Positions 45,301-58,204 of a stretch of DNA of 64,000 nt are shown here, in pieces. The DNA comes from Diphasiastrum complanatum (lineage: Eukaryota; Streptophyta; Lycopodiopsida; Lycopodiales; Lycopodiaceae): contig CM055098.1 of NCBI GenBank assembly GCA_029204225.1, positions 52,412,728 through 52,476,727 of the forward strand, given 5' to 3'. The notes under the pieces were generated by a model. The model was not told the origin of the DNA. It did no database searches and worked only from the letters and a program-made list of their open reading frames with translations. Positions within the stretch are counted from its first letter, which is position 1. Each line of letters begins with the position of its first letter. Both the position numbers and the translations under genes were made by a program.

Positions 45301-47919
45301 ATGATGGGCAGAGTGGTTAGGGTGGTGGTGGTGACCTTAGCTAGTGGGTTCTGAATTCCCACCGACGGATCTGCCTTGCCATCTTCGTCATCGCTTATCT
45401 CCATCAGGTCCACAACAGTAAAATATAACGAAGTGTCTGTGAGAATGTTGACTTGTTGGGCCTGTTCCTACTGTGTGCTACTGTCATATCTTGGGGAATG
45501 ACATTCCCATCAAACCCCCCTACCGAAACTTGTGCTTTTGGTGAGGTTGGCAGCGTTGGCGTGGTAAGTAACATGGGGGGAGTTGTCAGCGTGTCTGGCT
45601 AGACAGCTTGGGAGTCCTTGCCAATGTCTACTGGTCCAGATGTGTCAGCTCCATCATCATGTGTGTGGGTAAGGAGTGATGTTGGGATGCCGTATCTGAT
45701 GTTGAGCTGCCATCTTGTGAGCCCGTCAAGCTCGAGGATTTTGAATGAGATTGTGTGGCTTAGCTCGTAGCTTGTGGTTTCTTCTTGAGTGGCTCTCCCT
45801 CAAATTCTGACTCATCTGACGCCGTTGCATCTGGAGATCTCCTCTTTGCCATCAACTTTGTTCTCGTCCTTTGTTGGCTATCTATAGGACATCTGTTGGA
45901 ATCAACACAGTCAACAGTGGCTAGTGCTTGACCCCAATTGATAATATCTGTGGATGTTGTATAGTGTCCGTGGAGTTGGATTAGGACACTTTTTTATTTG
46001 TCATAAGTCGTGGATGACCAATCATCATAAACTTTAGCGGGCTTTACATGGCTAGTTGAGTCAACAGTTACTCGTTTGTCGTGATTGCCAAAGGTGATTT
46101 TGCTACGCTTCCAATTTTGGACAACGTCTGCCATCTATAGCTAGGGTGTGCCAAGAAGGAGTTTATAGGTATTTGCATCATCTGGTAAATCTAGAATGAC
46201 ACAATCGATTACAAATCTGACACCTGCAATGCGAACATTGATATTCAATAAATGACCTGCAGGGTCTGTAACTCGCTGATCAGCCATGCGAAGTTTGTAG
46301 TGTGGTTGATCGAGGGTATGGAATCCCCATGACTTGGCCAACGACAAAGCCATTATATTGATCCTTGATCCACTATCAAGGATAGCGGACTAAGTCATAG
46401 GCAAGGTGATGCTAGTCCCCTTAGCAACACCTATATTCGTCATATTCATATTAATCTGAGGAATTTCATGAATCTCTTCTGGTTTTCGCTGTTTGTTGGG
46501 AATTATAGGCAGCTGAAAACTATTATGGATAAAGTGTTGAAGGCCTGTGAAAGATTTTATTGCGCTATGAAATGGCATGGTGTTTTGAGCTTGTAGGAGT
46601 TCAGAAAATACCTCAAGTCCCTTTAGGGATTGCTCTTTTTTGGGGATTGGAGCGGATAACAGACCGTCCGTATTTTCTTCCACTCGCAAAAACTCATCTC
46701 TAAATTCATTGTACTATCTTTGTTCCACTTTTGGATCTGGGTAATCTTTGGGTAAAGTGGAAGCTGTCAATGGGCTTCCCTGATGATGGTCAGCTGATTT
46801 GTCAATGTGTTGTTGTTGTTCCTAATGTTTGCGCTGGGCTCTAGTAAGAACTCGAACAGGTTCGGATGATAAATGACGTGTTGGAAGGATCCTGTTAGGT
46901 TGTTTAGGACAGTCTTTGAAACTATGTTTGCGAACACAGTCTGGACACTCCGCATGGTATTGGTTCTTAACTTTACAATCACCCATGAAGTGGCCAATTT
47001 CGCCACAAATAAAACAGCGATTGCTCATTGGTCCCGTGGCAATAGCATAACCATCTTGGATGGCAAGTTGTGCTTGGATTTCTGAGGTTGTGGAATACTC
47101 GTCTCGTTTGCACGAGCATGAGTTGTCACTTGTGTATGGTTGAGAACTAGCAGATGGGAGTGTTGTATCGTGATTGTATGTGTGATCATAGGAGTTATCT
47201 ACAAGATGTGTTTGTGCAGATTCTTGAGGATGTCTATGTTTTTGTGCTCCTAGATCAGGTTGTCCCCTTGGAGGTGGACCTAAGAGTGCCAACTGTGGTT
47301 GAGGTTCATGTCTAAACTGTCTAGGCAACTCTTGTATATGGACTTGGTTGTTTTGTGGTGGGTAGTGCTGATGTTGGTTCTGTGAAACAAACTGTTGTCG
47401 AGGAGGTTGATAATAGCCCCCTAACTGGTTGTGAGGCTGGTTTCTTGGGTTATAATAGCAATAGAGTGAGGTATGGCCCATAAAGTTGCAGATGTCACTT
47501 TTGATCAAGGAACTATCTAGAACCGGTTGATAGGATGGGCACTCATTGCTAGTGTGTGCACCTCGACAGTGAGGGCACCAAGTATTCTCCCGTCTATGAT
47601 GGATTTGGCCAGTAGGTAACTAACCCGGCATTGAGCTCTGGATAGACTTGAGAGTATTTTGAAACTTTTTCGTGAGTTTCTTCATCTGTTGTTGGTGTTG
47701 TTGGTTAAGCATCTCCATTTGTGTTTTCCATAATTGTTCTTGTGTTTTCTCATTTGGTCGAGCTTTTTGGACAACACGATGTGCTCTCCGTTCACGTGGC
47801 TCATCAACATCTGATCCCTCGTCTTCTTTCTGAATGGCATCAAACATGACTTGCTTCAATGATGTGTATTCATCATTGGAGCGAAGTTCACGTCTTATCC
47901 ATCGTGGGAGTCCAACAAG
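45300..47919 (-). pseudogene. gag: gag C-terminus and protease of a Tat-like Ty3/gypsy element, broken
   Basis: From the junction near 47,919 the minus strand reads LVGLPRWIRRELRSNDEYTSL, matching the capsid end of the 16.5-kb element's Gag, then a Gln-rich linker (QQHQQQMKKL), a knuckle-like stretch, a Gln/Pro/His-rich segment, CFICGEIGHFMGDC and CPDCVRKHSFKDC knuckles, and the protease AILDSGSRINIMAL with LLLGTP at its end (46,150). Here the active site is D-S-G rather than D-G-G, so it is a related but different family. Stops interrupt it, several CAG- or CGA-compatible; the protease-RT linker fades out by about 45,300. Gag's first half is missing. Confidence 0.85.
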
Positions 47920-49195
47920 GGGAACGTTACAAAGTCCAAACGACATAACTTTAATAAGCATAAGTTCCCCATTCTGTTGCAAAGGCTATTTTATGGCGAT
48001 CCGCAGGTGCGATCTTGACTTGGTTGTAACCACTAAATCCATCCAAAAAATTATAGGCTTCTGCTCCAACAAGGCGGTCCATTATGCTTTTAGGAAATGG
48101 TAACGAAAAGTGATCCTTTCGCGTCACTTTTGTTCAAGGCTTTGAGATTTACACAAATTCTCATCTTTTTACTCTTCTTAGAAACAACGACAATTGGAGA
48201 AACCCATTCCGTATACTCAACTTCGTGAATAGAGTCGGTTTCAAGTAATCTCTATAGCTCTTTCTTAATAAGTTCTGTAATGTTTGGATTATAGTGATAG
48301 AATCTTATGACCTTATGAATTGTATCAGGCATCAAGGGAATTGTATGCTCGATAACCGATGTTGGAATCCCTTTTTGATCCTTGTATGTCTAGGCGAAAC
48401 AATCTTGATACTTGATCAATAACTTCCTTAACGGTCCATCGCAAACATCTTTCATTTCTGGTTCACAATGAGCTTTTGGTAACATAATCATAACATCATC
48501 CAAAGTATAGAGTTTGAAATGTTCGGGCATATCATGCTGGTGGACTTCTTCTAATTGTTCTTTTTCATAAGGATTGATCTTGGATCTTCGTTTAGCTTTC
48601 TTGGCAAGAATTGATCGTGGAGGTGATGACTTTCTTGAAGATGTGCTCTTCTCTGGCTTGAATAATCATCCTTGATCTTCTCCTTTTCTTTATCCAATAA
48701 AGGTGGTACATTCTTAGAATCAAATTTTTGAGATGATTTGTCCCATTTCAGGACCGTATCATAATGTTGTTTAGCTTGTCTCTTCGTCAATGGTCTTGCA
48801 GCTTTTTCTTTTTTCAATGCAACTGCTTTTGGCAATTTTATTGTTGGTTCATCAGGAACATCTCAAACTCCAAGTCTTGTAGGATCCATGTGATTGAGAA
48901 TCTGCTCATTTGTAGGTTTTGCATCTTCATCGTAAGTCAAGGCGTGACTAAAATTAGTTCATCTTCAGTCGGATCTGAAATTGGATTTGTTGATATCCGA
49001 GCTACATTCATCATATTCAAAGGAAAAGTGATTTGCATATCCAAAGTTCGGTCCGGTAAAGGAATTTCACTCAATTTGGATTGATTATTTTGTTGACACA
49101 TGTAGCCTGCATACAATCCACTGTTGCCATAGCTTCGTTCCAATTGACAATATCAGTTTGAGAGTCAACATCAAACACTGTGCCATTTGGACACC
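47920..49195 (-). pseudogene. pol: Protease-RT linker and RT start of another Tat-like element, broken
   Basis: The minus strand begins DSQTDIVNWNEAMATVDC and MCQQNNQSKLSEI, closely matching the linker of the 16.5-kb element, then KRQAKQHYDTVLKWDKSSQKFD, YTLDDVMIMLPKAH and the RT start (KYQDCFA, EWVSPIVVVSKKS, MRICVNLKALN). It stops at MSFGLCNVP, where it is joined to Gag sequence of the neighbouring fragment. Several stops and frameshifts (around 48.0-48.4 kb). The rest of pol, LTRs and PBS are absent. Confidence 0.87.
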
Positions 49196-49559
49196 CCACA
49201 TTATTAGACTCTGTCTAATATTCTTGGCAAAAAAAAAAAAACAAACAAACAAAATCCAAAGTTACAAAAGAGTCCAAGAGACCTATATACTCAATCTTTA
49301 GGTACTCTAGAGTTGCTATGGATCGTCCTTACGGTCTGAATTCCACATAGGACTATCCATTAGAGATGGTCTCTCCATCTACAGAATAGGCTCGACACAA
49401 TAGATATTCTAGGATGAAGTCCCAAGTCCATGAGCCATCAACCAAACCATTTGATAGATGGGAACTCGTGCAAGTTGAAGGTCCATACGATTGACCACAC
49501 TTTCACGCTGTCGAATCCTCACGTGCATGAGCTCACTTAAACGGAGCTTTTGCAAATAA
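49196..49559. other. Short spacer before the copia remnant
   Basis: A 12-A run with AAAC repeats near 49,228-49,252, then sequence that may be the decayed pre-integrase part of the copia element (PFDRWELVQVEGPYD near 49,450 recalls the stretch that precedes the integrase core). Not firm enough to call. Confidence 0.35.
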
Positions 49560-50093
49560 TGTTCCACGTTTCATGTTCATATTGATGCATCATCCCAATG
49601 AGTACACTCTTGCACTATATTTTGTCACTCTTATCGATGATCATTTCATATTTACCAGAACAATCTTCATCAAGAACAAGTTTGAGGCATTTAACTATTT
49701 TAAAGAATTTAAATAGTTTGCTAAGACACAATCTGGATGAAAGGTCAAAACCCTCAGTATCGACTGTGGGGGAGAATATACGTTAGACGAAATGTTGGAC
49801 TATCTTACTTCGTGCAGGATGCATCATCACTTCGCCACTAGCTACATCCCAGAGTAGAATGGAGTAGCCAAAAGGAAGAACCGAACATTTTTAGATGCAA
49901 CTTGAACAATGCTATCAAATGCTTAGCTACCCAAAAAATTTTAGGGTTGAAGATATTTCTACTACTTGCTATCTACATAATTATTCGTGCACCAAACTGT
50001 CGACTCGAAGGCTCATTTCAAAGTCTATTATGGGTACAAGCCGAGTCTGAAGCATCTTCAAGTGTTCAGATGTCTATGTTATGTGAAAGTAGT
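49560..50093 (+). pseudogene. pol: Ty1/copia integrase, first part, broken
   Basis: With stops, the plus strand reads YFVTLIDDHFIFTRTIFIK, NYFKEFK, GGEYTLDEMLDYL, TSYIPE-stop-NGVAKRKNRTFLDA and FKVYYGYKPSLKHLQVF, then CLCYVKV: the standard copia integrase core with the Asp of the IDD motif. The second catalytic Asp reads Cys here (IDCGGEY instead of SDNGGEY). The frame is cut at 50,093 by a non-coding LTR element and resumes at 55,699. Confidence 0.9.
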
Positions 50094-50455
50094 TGAAATT
50101 CTGTTAGGATCTAGTGCAGTATGCAGATCACATAACACAATCACCATAGCCACTCCTCACAAGCTCTCATAGATGGCACAACAAAAGTTATTAGAGTTAC
50201 AAAGAAACACTGTACATATAGAGTATTCACAAACTGCATGAAAAGGTAGGTGTCCTAAAATTGGCCTACCACCTGTCAAACTAAGGTCCGACCCAATATG
50301 GCCAAATTCGACCGACAAACTTGGGACATTCCCCCAAGTATAGCAAGTATTGTAAATAACTATGTACAGGCTAATTCTTCCTATGTGTGGCTACCCGGCT
50401 AACCCAAGTAGCCGTCTACGGGATCAATGCCTGATCAATATATCCTAACGGGTCA
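50094..50455 (-). repeat. Left LTR (3' LTR of the minus-strand element)
   Basis: Begins TGAAATTCTG and ends AACGGGTCA on the plus strand; matches 55,340-55,698 throughout. Adjacent interior sequence GTGATTGGGACA on the minus strand is a poor polypurine tract. Confidence 0.94.
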
Positions 50456-53400
50456 TGTCCCAATCACAACCATATACAGTAAACCAAATAAATTGTACAC
50501 TAATTATATCATCACATTTAGAGCTTATACTAATGAATCAGATCACAAGGTGATTTCTAACTCTCTCCCTTAACCTCAAATGTGATAAGAGTGAAAAATA
50601 ATATATTGTAGTAGCGTCTGGAGTGTCCAAAAGATGTTATGCATATCACAGCTACTATGTACTTGACTCACACTCAAGCACACCAACAAACCACCAGGTT
50701 TGATTCACAAAGTATCATGTAAACACAATGCTCATATAGAGAGTCTACCACACTCTCGACCAACTAACTTGTCCCCAATCCAACTTGACCACAAGTGGAC
50801 CACATAAGCGACATGGCTCAAACTGAGGAAATCCCACTGCCACCATGAGACTTACATCCTCCATCTAGCTAGGCTGACATCCTATCAGACACTTACAAGC
50901 ACAGACCTGTAAAGCTAACATACATGAGCGACTGAGGCTCAACCTGAGAAAATCTTACTGCCACCATAAGATTGCACCCTCTCCAGATAAACAACTAGTA
51001 GACAATGACAAGTCAATGAGCATAAAATGACTACTTTGTTCTTGACGTAGCAAATGCACAACCACATACTGACTCATATCTAAACTCCCGTGACAAGACA
51101 ACATTCAAGCCCACACACACTCATGCAAACCAACACAAATGATAAAGTGTCAAATACATGACCAAGGCCTACCCATAAGTGGTATCCAGTCGTACCAACA
51201 CATGTGTCACCTGTAGATCCGCTGCTACACCACTGGTCACCAAATCAGGTCCTCAACCATGGCCTACACCTGTACCAAGATGCTCTCATGTCCAAGCATA
51301 TATATCTATTCAATAAGTCCTAAAAGCTTATCCCCATGCTCCAAGCACAAGAGTCTACCAAGGACTCAATGAATGAATGTACACAAACCTCACCATAGGC
51401 TATACCTGAGTAGCTCGCCCACCTCCCAGAGATACTGATGATGATCTGTCTGTCCTACATCCCATGTAGGTTCAACTTTCCATGCTTGACGTTGCCAACT
51501 CTGATTTGACCAGTACATAGGCCTCCCACCAAGGAGCCTATCTCACCAACACTATATCCATCATAGCGTCCAAGCCAAAGCAAATGCAAACTAGATTCCC
51601 TATCGTGATGAATGACTCACCCACGATCCATAACATATCAGGTAGGATAGCTCCAGAACCATGTACCCTATACCATCTGATCACCAGGTATCCATTACCC
51701 ATTGATAGCTCCCCAAGAATCTGTCCACCTATAGTGCAACTAGACTCCAATTGGATCTAACCAAAAGCTGCATCCTGCTTACCAAATAATGATGGATAAA
51801 GATGTGACGCCAACCTAGAGACTACTGTGCATATAACCATGCAGCTCACCTGATTACTCACCAAAGTATCAGCTGTCACTCCCAGAGCAACCATCTCCAG
51901 CCTTGTCGGCTCACAACCATGAGCATGCTGGATCCACATCACCCCGTAATGCTCTCCATGCCCTCAAGATATGTACCACCACAGGTACACTCCATGCCAC
52001 CTACCTCCAAGTAGGCTTGACCCATCCCTAGCTCACCACATGATGCACCAGTTGAAGAACATCGTCCATACATCAAATGACATATCATACCTGAGCAATT
52101 ATAGCATCTCCCTGAGTGCCACCCCAATGGACTCGTCATCCACATACTATGCTCACCTAATGTCTCCGATCCTGGTCACCATCCTGCTAGACAAGCCGAA
52201 CTCAAAAGCATCACCTGCTCCACCTAACTCCTAGCATCTGCTCACTCTCTATGGCTATGTGCCACCTGACACCATGCCAACGCAAGCATATCCCTAAGTC
52301 GTCACTCACGGGATTCCGAGACTACTGTCTCCATGATCATACTGAGGTATATGGCTCTTAGTGACTCCCACTAGGCTTATCCCTGATCTCACCACCTGAG
52401 AATCTGCACCATGGAAATTCCAACACTTGTGCCAAGCCTAGACTCCTGCAAATACAGCCAAATGCATGAAAGCTATAGATAACTTATCCACACCCATGAT
52501 GGTAGATGTCTCCCCATCGATGCCAATGTCCAAAACTGGCCCCCTATTGTAATGCCATCATGTACTCCCAAATGAGCATGCCATGAAGTCCTCGCCATCA
52601 GTGTCCTCTGTAGTAGATCGCTAGCAAAACACCCATCATAGTGTTTGCCCTCTGATCACACCCTGTGCGATCTCCATCAGCTCTCCAACCTAGAGCTGGC
52701 TCCCAAAGCTTCATGCTTTGTCCATTTGCGTTTGTAGTGTTTTGATTCCATCATGAATCCCACCTGTAAGTCCTGTCCAATGACTCAAGTCCCATCTGAA
52801 ATAGCTGCCCCCTGATGAACATCCCATGTCATCCTATAGTGCTATCCCTACCAGGTGTTCCAATGCCATCCCTGATCACAAAGATTTGAGCATCTACCCT
52901 ATAGTCCCACCTGTATTCCTTCAAGCTAGCTCTAAGCTACTCCTGTGAATGGTTCCAAACCACTCCCTGAGAATACACTGAGATGTGAACTCCAAAGCCA
53001 CCATCAAGTCCCTCACATAATTGTGCATGCCAATATCCCTCCAAGTGATATGGCAAATTGACTTGACTTATCCAAACTGGCAGTTGAAGTGTATCTCCTC
53101 GATGACAAACCCGATACACTGCTCCATAGCTACAATGGCTTGATCAAAATTGACTTACCGACTGCAAAACCTCAAAATCATCACACTCACCACTCACCAA
53201 GAGCATCCAAAGTGTGATTATCGACCCGTTCTTCATCCTCTGCGTGTCCCACACACAGCTCGTCCAATGCAAGTCCGCTATCTTGCCCAATGGCTTTCAA
53301 CTGGCACCACCTCGCACTTCCATCACCTGTGACCGCCAAAATGTGTGTACCTCCAAGCTAGCCCATATTTCTCTCCGAACGAGAAATTTCCAAGCTATAG

Positions 53401-55324
53401 ATGTGTGTGTCAATGCAACTATCACCTGACTCGACAATGCCACTGTCGATCATACCTGTGAGTGCGTTCCCCCAAAATGCCACTTGACGTTGGTTGGTTC
53501 GAACCCCAAAAGTTGAACCTAATCACAAGAGTTTTTCAGTTGTAATCGGCATACCATGCCTACCTCTCACCTGTGACTGCTTGCCCTCTCAAAATTGTCA
53601 CCAATGATGAGTAGTCACGCCGCCAAACTGCACTTCCATCGCCAATACTAGCTTTCTCCACAGAATTTCGCTACCATTCACTTCCATACTGCATTTATCG
53701 CTTCTAAACACCCTGTTATCCTATCAAGAGTAAGTAATAATAATTCCAAAGTGATAATGTCTCATTGTACTGCCATGTAGCAAGTTTCACCAGCCAAAAA
53801 TAGTCCCAAATTTGGCCCTACGATACCCAAATAGCAAATGTAGCCCATCACTAGGTCACCCGCAGTCCGCTCGATAGAATGGTAACGAAAACTCTCCGAA
53901 ACACCTTTCTCTTGCTCTATGACGTCGCTCTGTCCGCTGGCTTTGAACAGCCAGTTTCAAGGGTCATTTTGGCCCAAGGATGGCCCAAAAAAAGGTGCCT
54001 TCTAGCTATAGTTAGCCCCAAAACCATTATGCCTTGCAAAAATGAATTGTATCTTCATTTTGAAGAATTCTAATGAAGTGAAGTCAATTCTGGACTTCGG
54101 GTCCCTTCATGCACTTCAACGTGAAATTTTTTAATGAAAAAATGCCATTTTCTTTACTTCAAGGCACTTCAGACCCTTTCAATCACATCCCAATGGTCAT
54201 TCCTCATCCTGTGTCCCATGTTGATTGTGAGACTTGTTATCCTGACCATTGATCTCTTGGATGGCCGATCCTGCGGCTACAAACCGCCTTGAGCGTCCAA
54301 TCTCACTCCTCAACACACTGGGCCCCCACTTTACGCTATAGTCCTACTCGCACTGGCCGCGTGACAGACCCACGAGCTCCTACGGTCCTCCATCTCTCTC
54401 AATGTTCTTTCCAAGACAAAAGGCTATGGCTGTCCCCAAAGATCTATCCAGCATACTCTCTCTACCACGGCCCACAACGGCCTTCCACAATCAGACTCGT
54501 TTTACTAGGGCGCCCCCATCTTGGGTTTTATAGCATCAAAACAATTTCCATCAGAGAGAAATTGATGCTTTTTGCCCTGCAAACCCTAGCTGACACTTTC
54601 ATCATAGCTTCAAAAATAGGCTGCTCTCAATATGCTTCATAGCTGACAGTGGCCTCTTAGCCACTCCTTGTCAGCACCAGGGCGCCCTACTATGGCTTCT
54701 TACAGATCCAAAAACAACTTCCTATTAAGAAAGATCCACACTTTCAATTTGTAAACCCTGGTTGAGCAAGCTTTCATAGCTCATGAGAAATGGGAATTGC
54801 TCCTTCTGTGCATCTTGGCTGACCACATCCTCTTAGGATTAGCTTGACCTCAATAGAACCCTCATGGGTAGCAGTTTACAGTGCCCAATTCCATCAAGTA
54901 CAAAGAAAGATCCGTGACTTTCCATTTTTCTTCAACTAGGCCACTTTTTGGCAATTCACAGAACTGCTCCTTTCTCCTCACACTGTAAATGGATTTCAAA
55001 ATTCTGTCAGCCCTAAGATGCTACTACCTTGCTCCACCTTAAGATCCACTTCACTCGATAATTGACGGACTATCGAAGAAGTTCTGGCCAATTTTTTGTC
55101 ACAGCCGTTTTCCGAAGCAATACACCATTTTAGAGCAGTTTTTCAGAATTCTTCCAAAAATTCCCCGAAGCTCCGATCGAAGGAACTTTGTTGTCTCTAG
55201 CCATCCGGACTGCCTATACCCTGTATAGAGTCCTCTCTCCTAAGACGCTTGGAGTGTTATTTGTCCTGGTGAAAGATGCTATCCCATAGCTCCACCGGAT
55301 CGTGCATACCTGCAACACCTTGAC
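50456..55324 (-). other. Interior of the 5.6-kb element, no coding capacity seen
   Basis: About 4.9 kb. The minus strand has only scattered frames of 60-70 codons (for example 51,538-51,750, 51,939-52,145 and 52,937-53,119) without Gag, protease, RT or integrase motifs; the plus-strand frame at 54,289-54,642 also has none. The words CCACCATGAGA and CCACCATAAGA recur near 50,838 and 50,952 in similar context, a small duplication. Composition is rich in CA/TC words. Confidence 0.75.
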
Positions 55325-55336
55325 GCTCTGATACCA
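55325..55336 (-). other. Primer-binding site, initiator tRNA-Met type
   Basis: TGGTATCAGAGC on the minus strand, three bases from the right LTR. Identical to the site at 899-910. Confidence 0.92.
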
Positions 55337-55339
55337 AGT

Positions 55340-55698
55340 TGAAATTCTGCTAGGATCTAGTGCAGTATGTAGATCACATCACACAATCACCATAGCCACT
55401 CCTCACAAGCTCTCATAGATGGCACAACAAAAGTTATTAGATTACAAAGAAACACTGTACATATAGAGTATTCACAAACTGCATGAAGGCAGGTGTCCTA
55501 AAATTGGCCTACCACCTGTCAAACTAAGGTCAAGCCCAATATGGCCAAATTCGACCGACAAACTTGGGACATGCCCCCAAGTATAGCAAGTACTGTAAAT
55601 AACTATGTACATGCTAATTCTTCCTATGTGTGGCTACCCGGCTAACCCAAGTAGCCGTCTATGCGATCAATGCCCGATCAATATATCCTAACGGGTCA
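55340..55698 (-). repeat. Right LTR (5' LTR of the minus-strand element)
   Basis: Begins TGAAATTCTG and ends AACGGGTCA on the plus strand. Followed directly by copia integrase sequence in frame. Confidence 0.94.
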
Positions 55699-57028
55699 CG
55701 TCTAACTCAAGTTACCTCTAACTTGAGAAAGAAGCTTGGTCCTGTTAGCTACAAGAATATCTTCATCGGATATTCGGCTTTCCAAAAAGCCTACAAAATC
55801 TATGACATAGATTCAAGACGAGTCTCAATTAGTTAAGATGTAGTCTTCGTAGAACACAAGTTCTATGATTTCAAGCAAAAGCAAACATAGGAGTTTGTTC
55901 CAACAACTGCATTTACCATTGATAGGCCTCGACCTATGAATGTTGTTACAACTGTTGAAGATATCCCAGTCACGCATCAAGGAGAGCTACTTACCCAACA
56001 AACAACAATTGCTCAAAAATCTGCTCGAATCAGACAAGAGCCTGATCAATTCATCCCTCAAGCACTCACGATTTGTGATGAACCTATCTCAGTTGCAAAA
56101 GCCTTGTTGAACTCGAATGCAGACAATTGGCGTATGGCCATGGACGCTGAGTATAATTCATTAATGAAGAACAAGACATGGAGTCTTGTCGACCCTCGTA
56201 CAAATGCAAAAATCATCAACACTAATTGGATATTCAAGTTGAAGCTTAATCCAAGTGGGTCTATATCCAAATGGAAAGCTTGACTATTGGTGAAAAGGCT
56301 ACGAACAATCGTATGGAATAAATACACTAAGACTTTCAGTCCAGTCATAAAGCATCAATCTATTTGAACATTATTGGATATTGTAGTTGTAGAAGATCTG
56401 AGAGTCACCAAATGGATGTTCAGACAACATTTCTTAATGGATATACACAAGAAGACATTTATATCTATAAGCTAGAAGGTTATGTCTTTCAAGATAAGAG
56501 CACAAAGTTTGCAAATTGCAAAAGGCCCCCTACGAATAAAAGCAAGGTCCAAAAGCCTAGTTTGAAAGAATAAACATATTCTTGCTACAACATTAATTTA
56601 CTTCCAATTATGTAGATTTGAATGTATATCTATAGTATAGAGGCTCAAGCTATGTCATAATAGCACTTTATGTTGGTGATTGGCTAATCAACAATAGTTC
56701 AAACTAGTTGTTGCATGAGACCAAAGCATTATTATCAAAGGAATTTGAAATGATAGATTTGAGCTTGGTACATTGCCTAGTTGGCTTGCCTAGTTGGCAT
56801 AGATTAGATCAGAAGAGACAGAACAACGAAAGAATCACTATAAGCCAGCAAAGATACCTAATCGATATACTTCACATGTATGGCATGGAAGATTGCAAAA
56901 CCATAGATTCACCTATGAATCCAAGATTCAAATTATCAAAGTGTGGTGGCCTAGTCGTTATAAATTTCCACAAAAATGATGAATTATGTAGTATAAAAGG
57001 TTTGATTGTTCCCCAAGAGAGAGAATAA
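55699..57028 (+). pseudogene. pol: Ty1/copia integrase end and reverse transcriptase, broken
   Basis: Continues the copia frame after the insert: LRKKLGPVSYKNIFIGYS and DVVFVEHKFYDF (integrase C-terminus), then the RT start WRMAMDAEYNSLMKNKTWSLVD, TNWIFKLKLNPSGS, TFSPV, and later stretches recalling the RT C-terminal part (EFEMIDLS, RYLIDILHMYGMEDCKTIDSPMNP). The YxDD region is not recognisable; an ALYVGDWLINN-like phrase near 56,667 may be its decayed form (normally YVDD). Many stops and frameshifts. RNase H and the 3' LTR are not seen; sequence becomes non-coding near 57,030, and the next element begins at 57,185. Confidence 0.87.
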
Positions 57029-57184
57029 TCTCATCTTTTGCATGGTAAATGTATATATGATGGTAAACTGACTGGTATGTATAAAATTCACAACGAATAC
57101 TACAATGACATAACTGGTTATCCAAAGATATTTGGGTAAATTGGCATCCAGGAACACCAATGATGAAATATTTTAGGCAAGGTC

Positions 57185-57959
57185 TGTAAATGTAAAGATT
57201 ACTTTATCTTTCAGGCTCTTCAGGCATCAAGGAAACAGTCAGAACTGACAGCAACTAGCAATTAGATTCAGTAAGCAGAATCACATTAGCTAAAGATTCT
57301 TCTTAATCAAACACAGAGAATTAGTCTTTATCGCAGAAAGCAAGCAAAACAGAGCCTCAAACAATCCCGTTATCTGAACAAATAGCTCATTCAGAAATGA
57401 AAGAAGGTCTGCTAAGAAATGATGCTTAACGCTTCGGCCAGTACCCTGCACACATTAGTCAGAATTGTTACTTGCTGGTGTCGTCTAAAAATCCATGTTA
57501 GAGTAACCGAAATTCAGTATAATATAAGAAATATGTGTGACACAAACATAACAGTATCACAATCATCCATAGATCATACAGAGTGTGTTCGCACATGTGA
57601 TAAGAAGTAATTCCGTGAAAGATAACAGAAAGAAAAGAATGCTCAAGCTATAGGAACTCACTCTTCTCTCTATTGATACTCGGCTCTGTGTAGAAATGCG
57701 TCAGTACAATGGCACGAAGTGTCGACCTTATAGGAACAATCACCGGCCTCAATGTCGTTTACGAACCGTTAAATGTCGGTTTTGGACTTCTATTGCGTCT
57801 CTTTAAAACGTCACAACTTCTACTTAAAATATGAATTTACAAAGTGCGAAGTAGCTTTACATGTATTTAGGCACTATAACACATTTTATGTACATGGAAA
57901 TTAAAATTTCTTACAATATACGACATAACTCGGATAATGTGAAATCATAAGTCTCCACA
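57185..57959 (-). repeat. Candidate 3' LTR of the second gypsy element (775 bp)
   Basis: On the minus strand it starts TGTGGAGACT right after a polypurine tract and would end CATTTACA at 57,185, giving the TG...CA ends. With no second copy in the window, the 57,185 end is a best guess. No open frame of note. Confidence 0.6.
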
Positions 57960-57973
57960 TATCCCCTTCCTCA
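57960..57973 (-). other. Polypurine tract
   Basis: The minus strand reads TTGAGGAAGGGGATA just before TGTGGAGACT, in the position expected of the plus-strand primer of the second gypsy element. Confidence 0.75.
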
Positions 57974-58204
57974 ACTGTGCAGTGGCTCGCCAACAATATG
58001 ATTTACATCCTTCTTTGTCGCTTTCGGCTAGCTGGCTTGTTGTGGAAAATTGTCTTGGCTCGGGCTTCATTCTCTTCGTTTTCCTGCTCCAATATCAGCC
58101 CTTTTGTTGCCAGGAAATAGTTATTCTTTTGGTTATAGTCTTCTTGAAATGATAGATTTGGATAACCACCCATTCCTTGATTGCCGATTGGTGCAAGGGG
58201 GTTA

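Larger units (their letters stand above)
50094..55698 (-). mobile_element. Non-coding LTR element (LARD type) inserted in copia integrase
   Basis: LTRs of 362 and 359 bp in direct orientation, a tRNA-Met-type PBS next to the right LTR (so the element reads on the minus strand), and a 4.9-kb interior without gag or pol. The LTRs differ at about 13-15 positions plus small indels (roughly 3.5-4 percent), so the insertion is old. Flanking copia integrase sequence is continuous in sense on both sides. No target duplication is recognisable (GTAGT on the left, CGTCT on the right). Confidence 0.92.

Noticed and set aside
50085-55705. 5-bp target duplication around the 5.6-kb element
   Set aside because: The flanks read GTAGT and CGTCT; no convincing match, so none is claimed.
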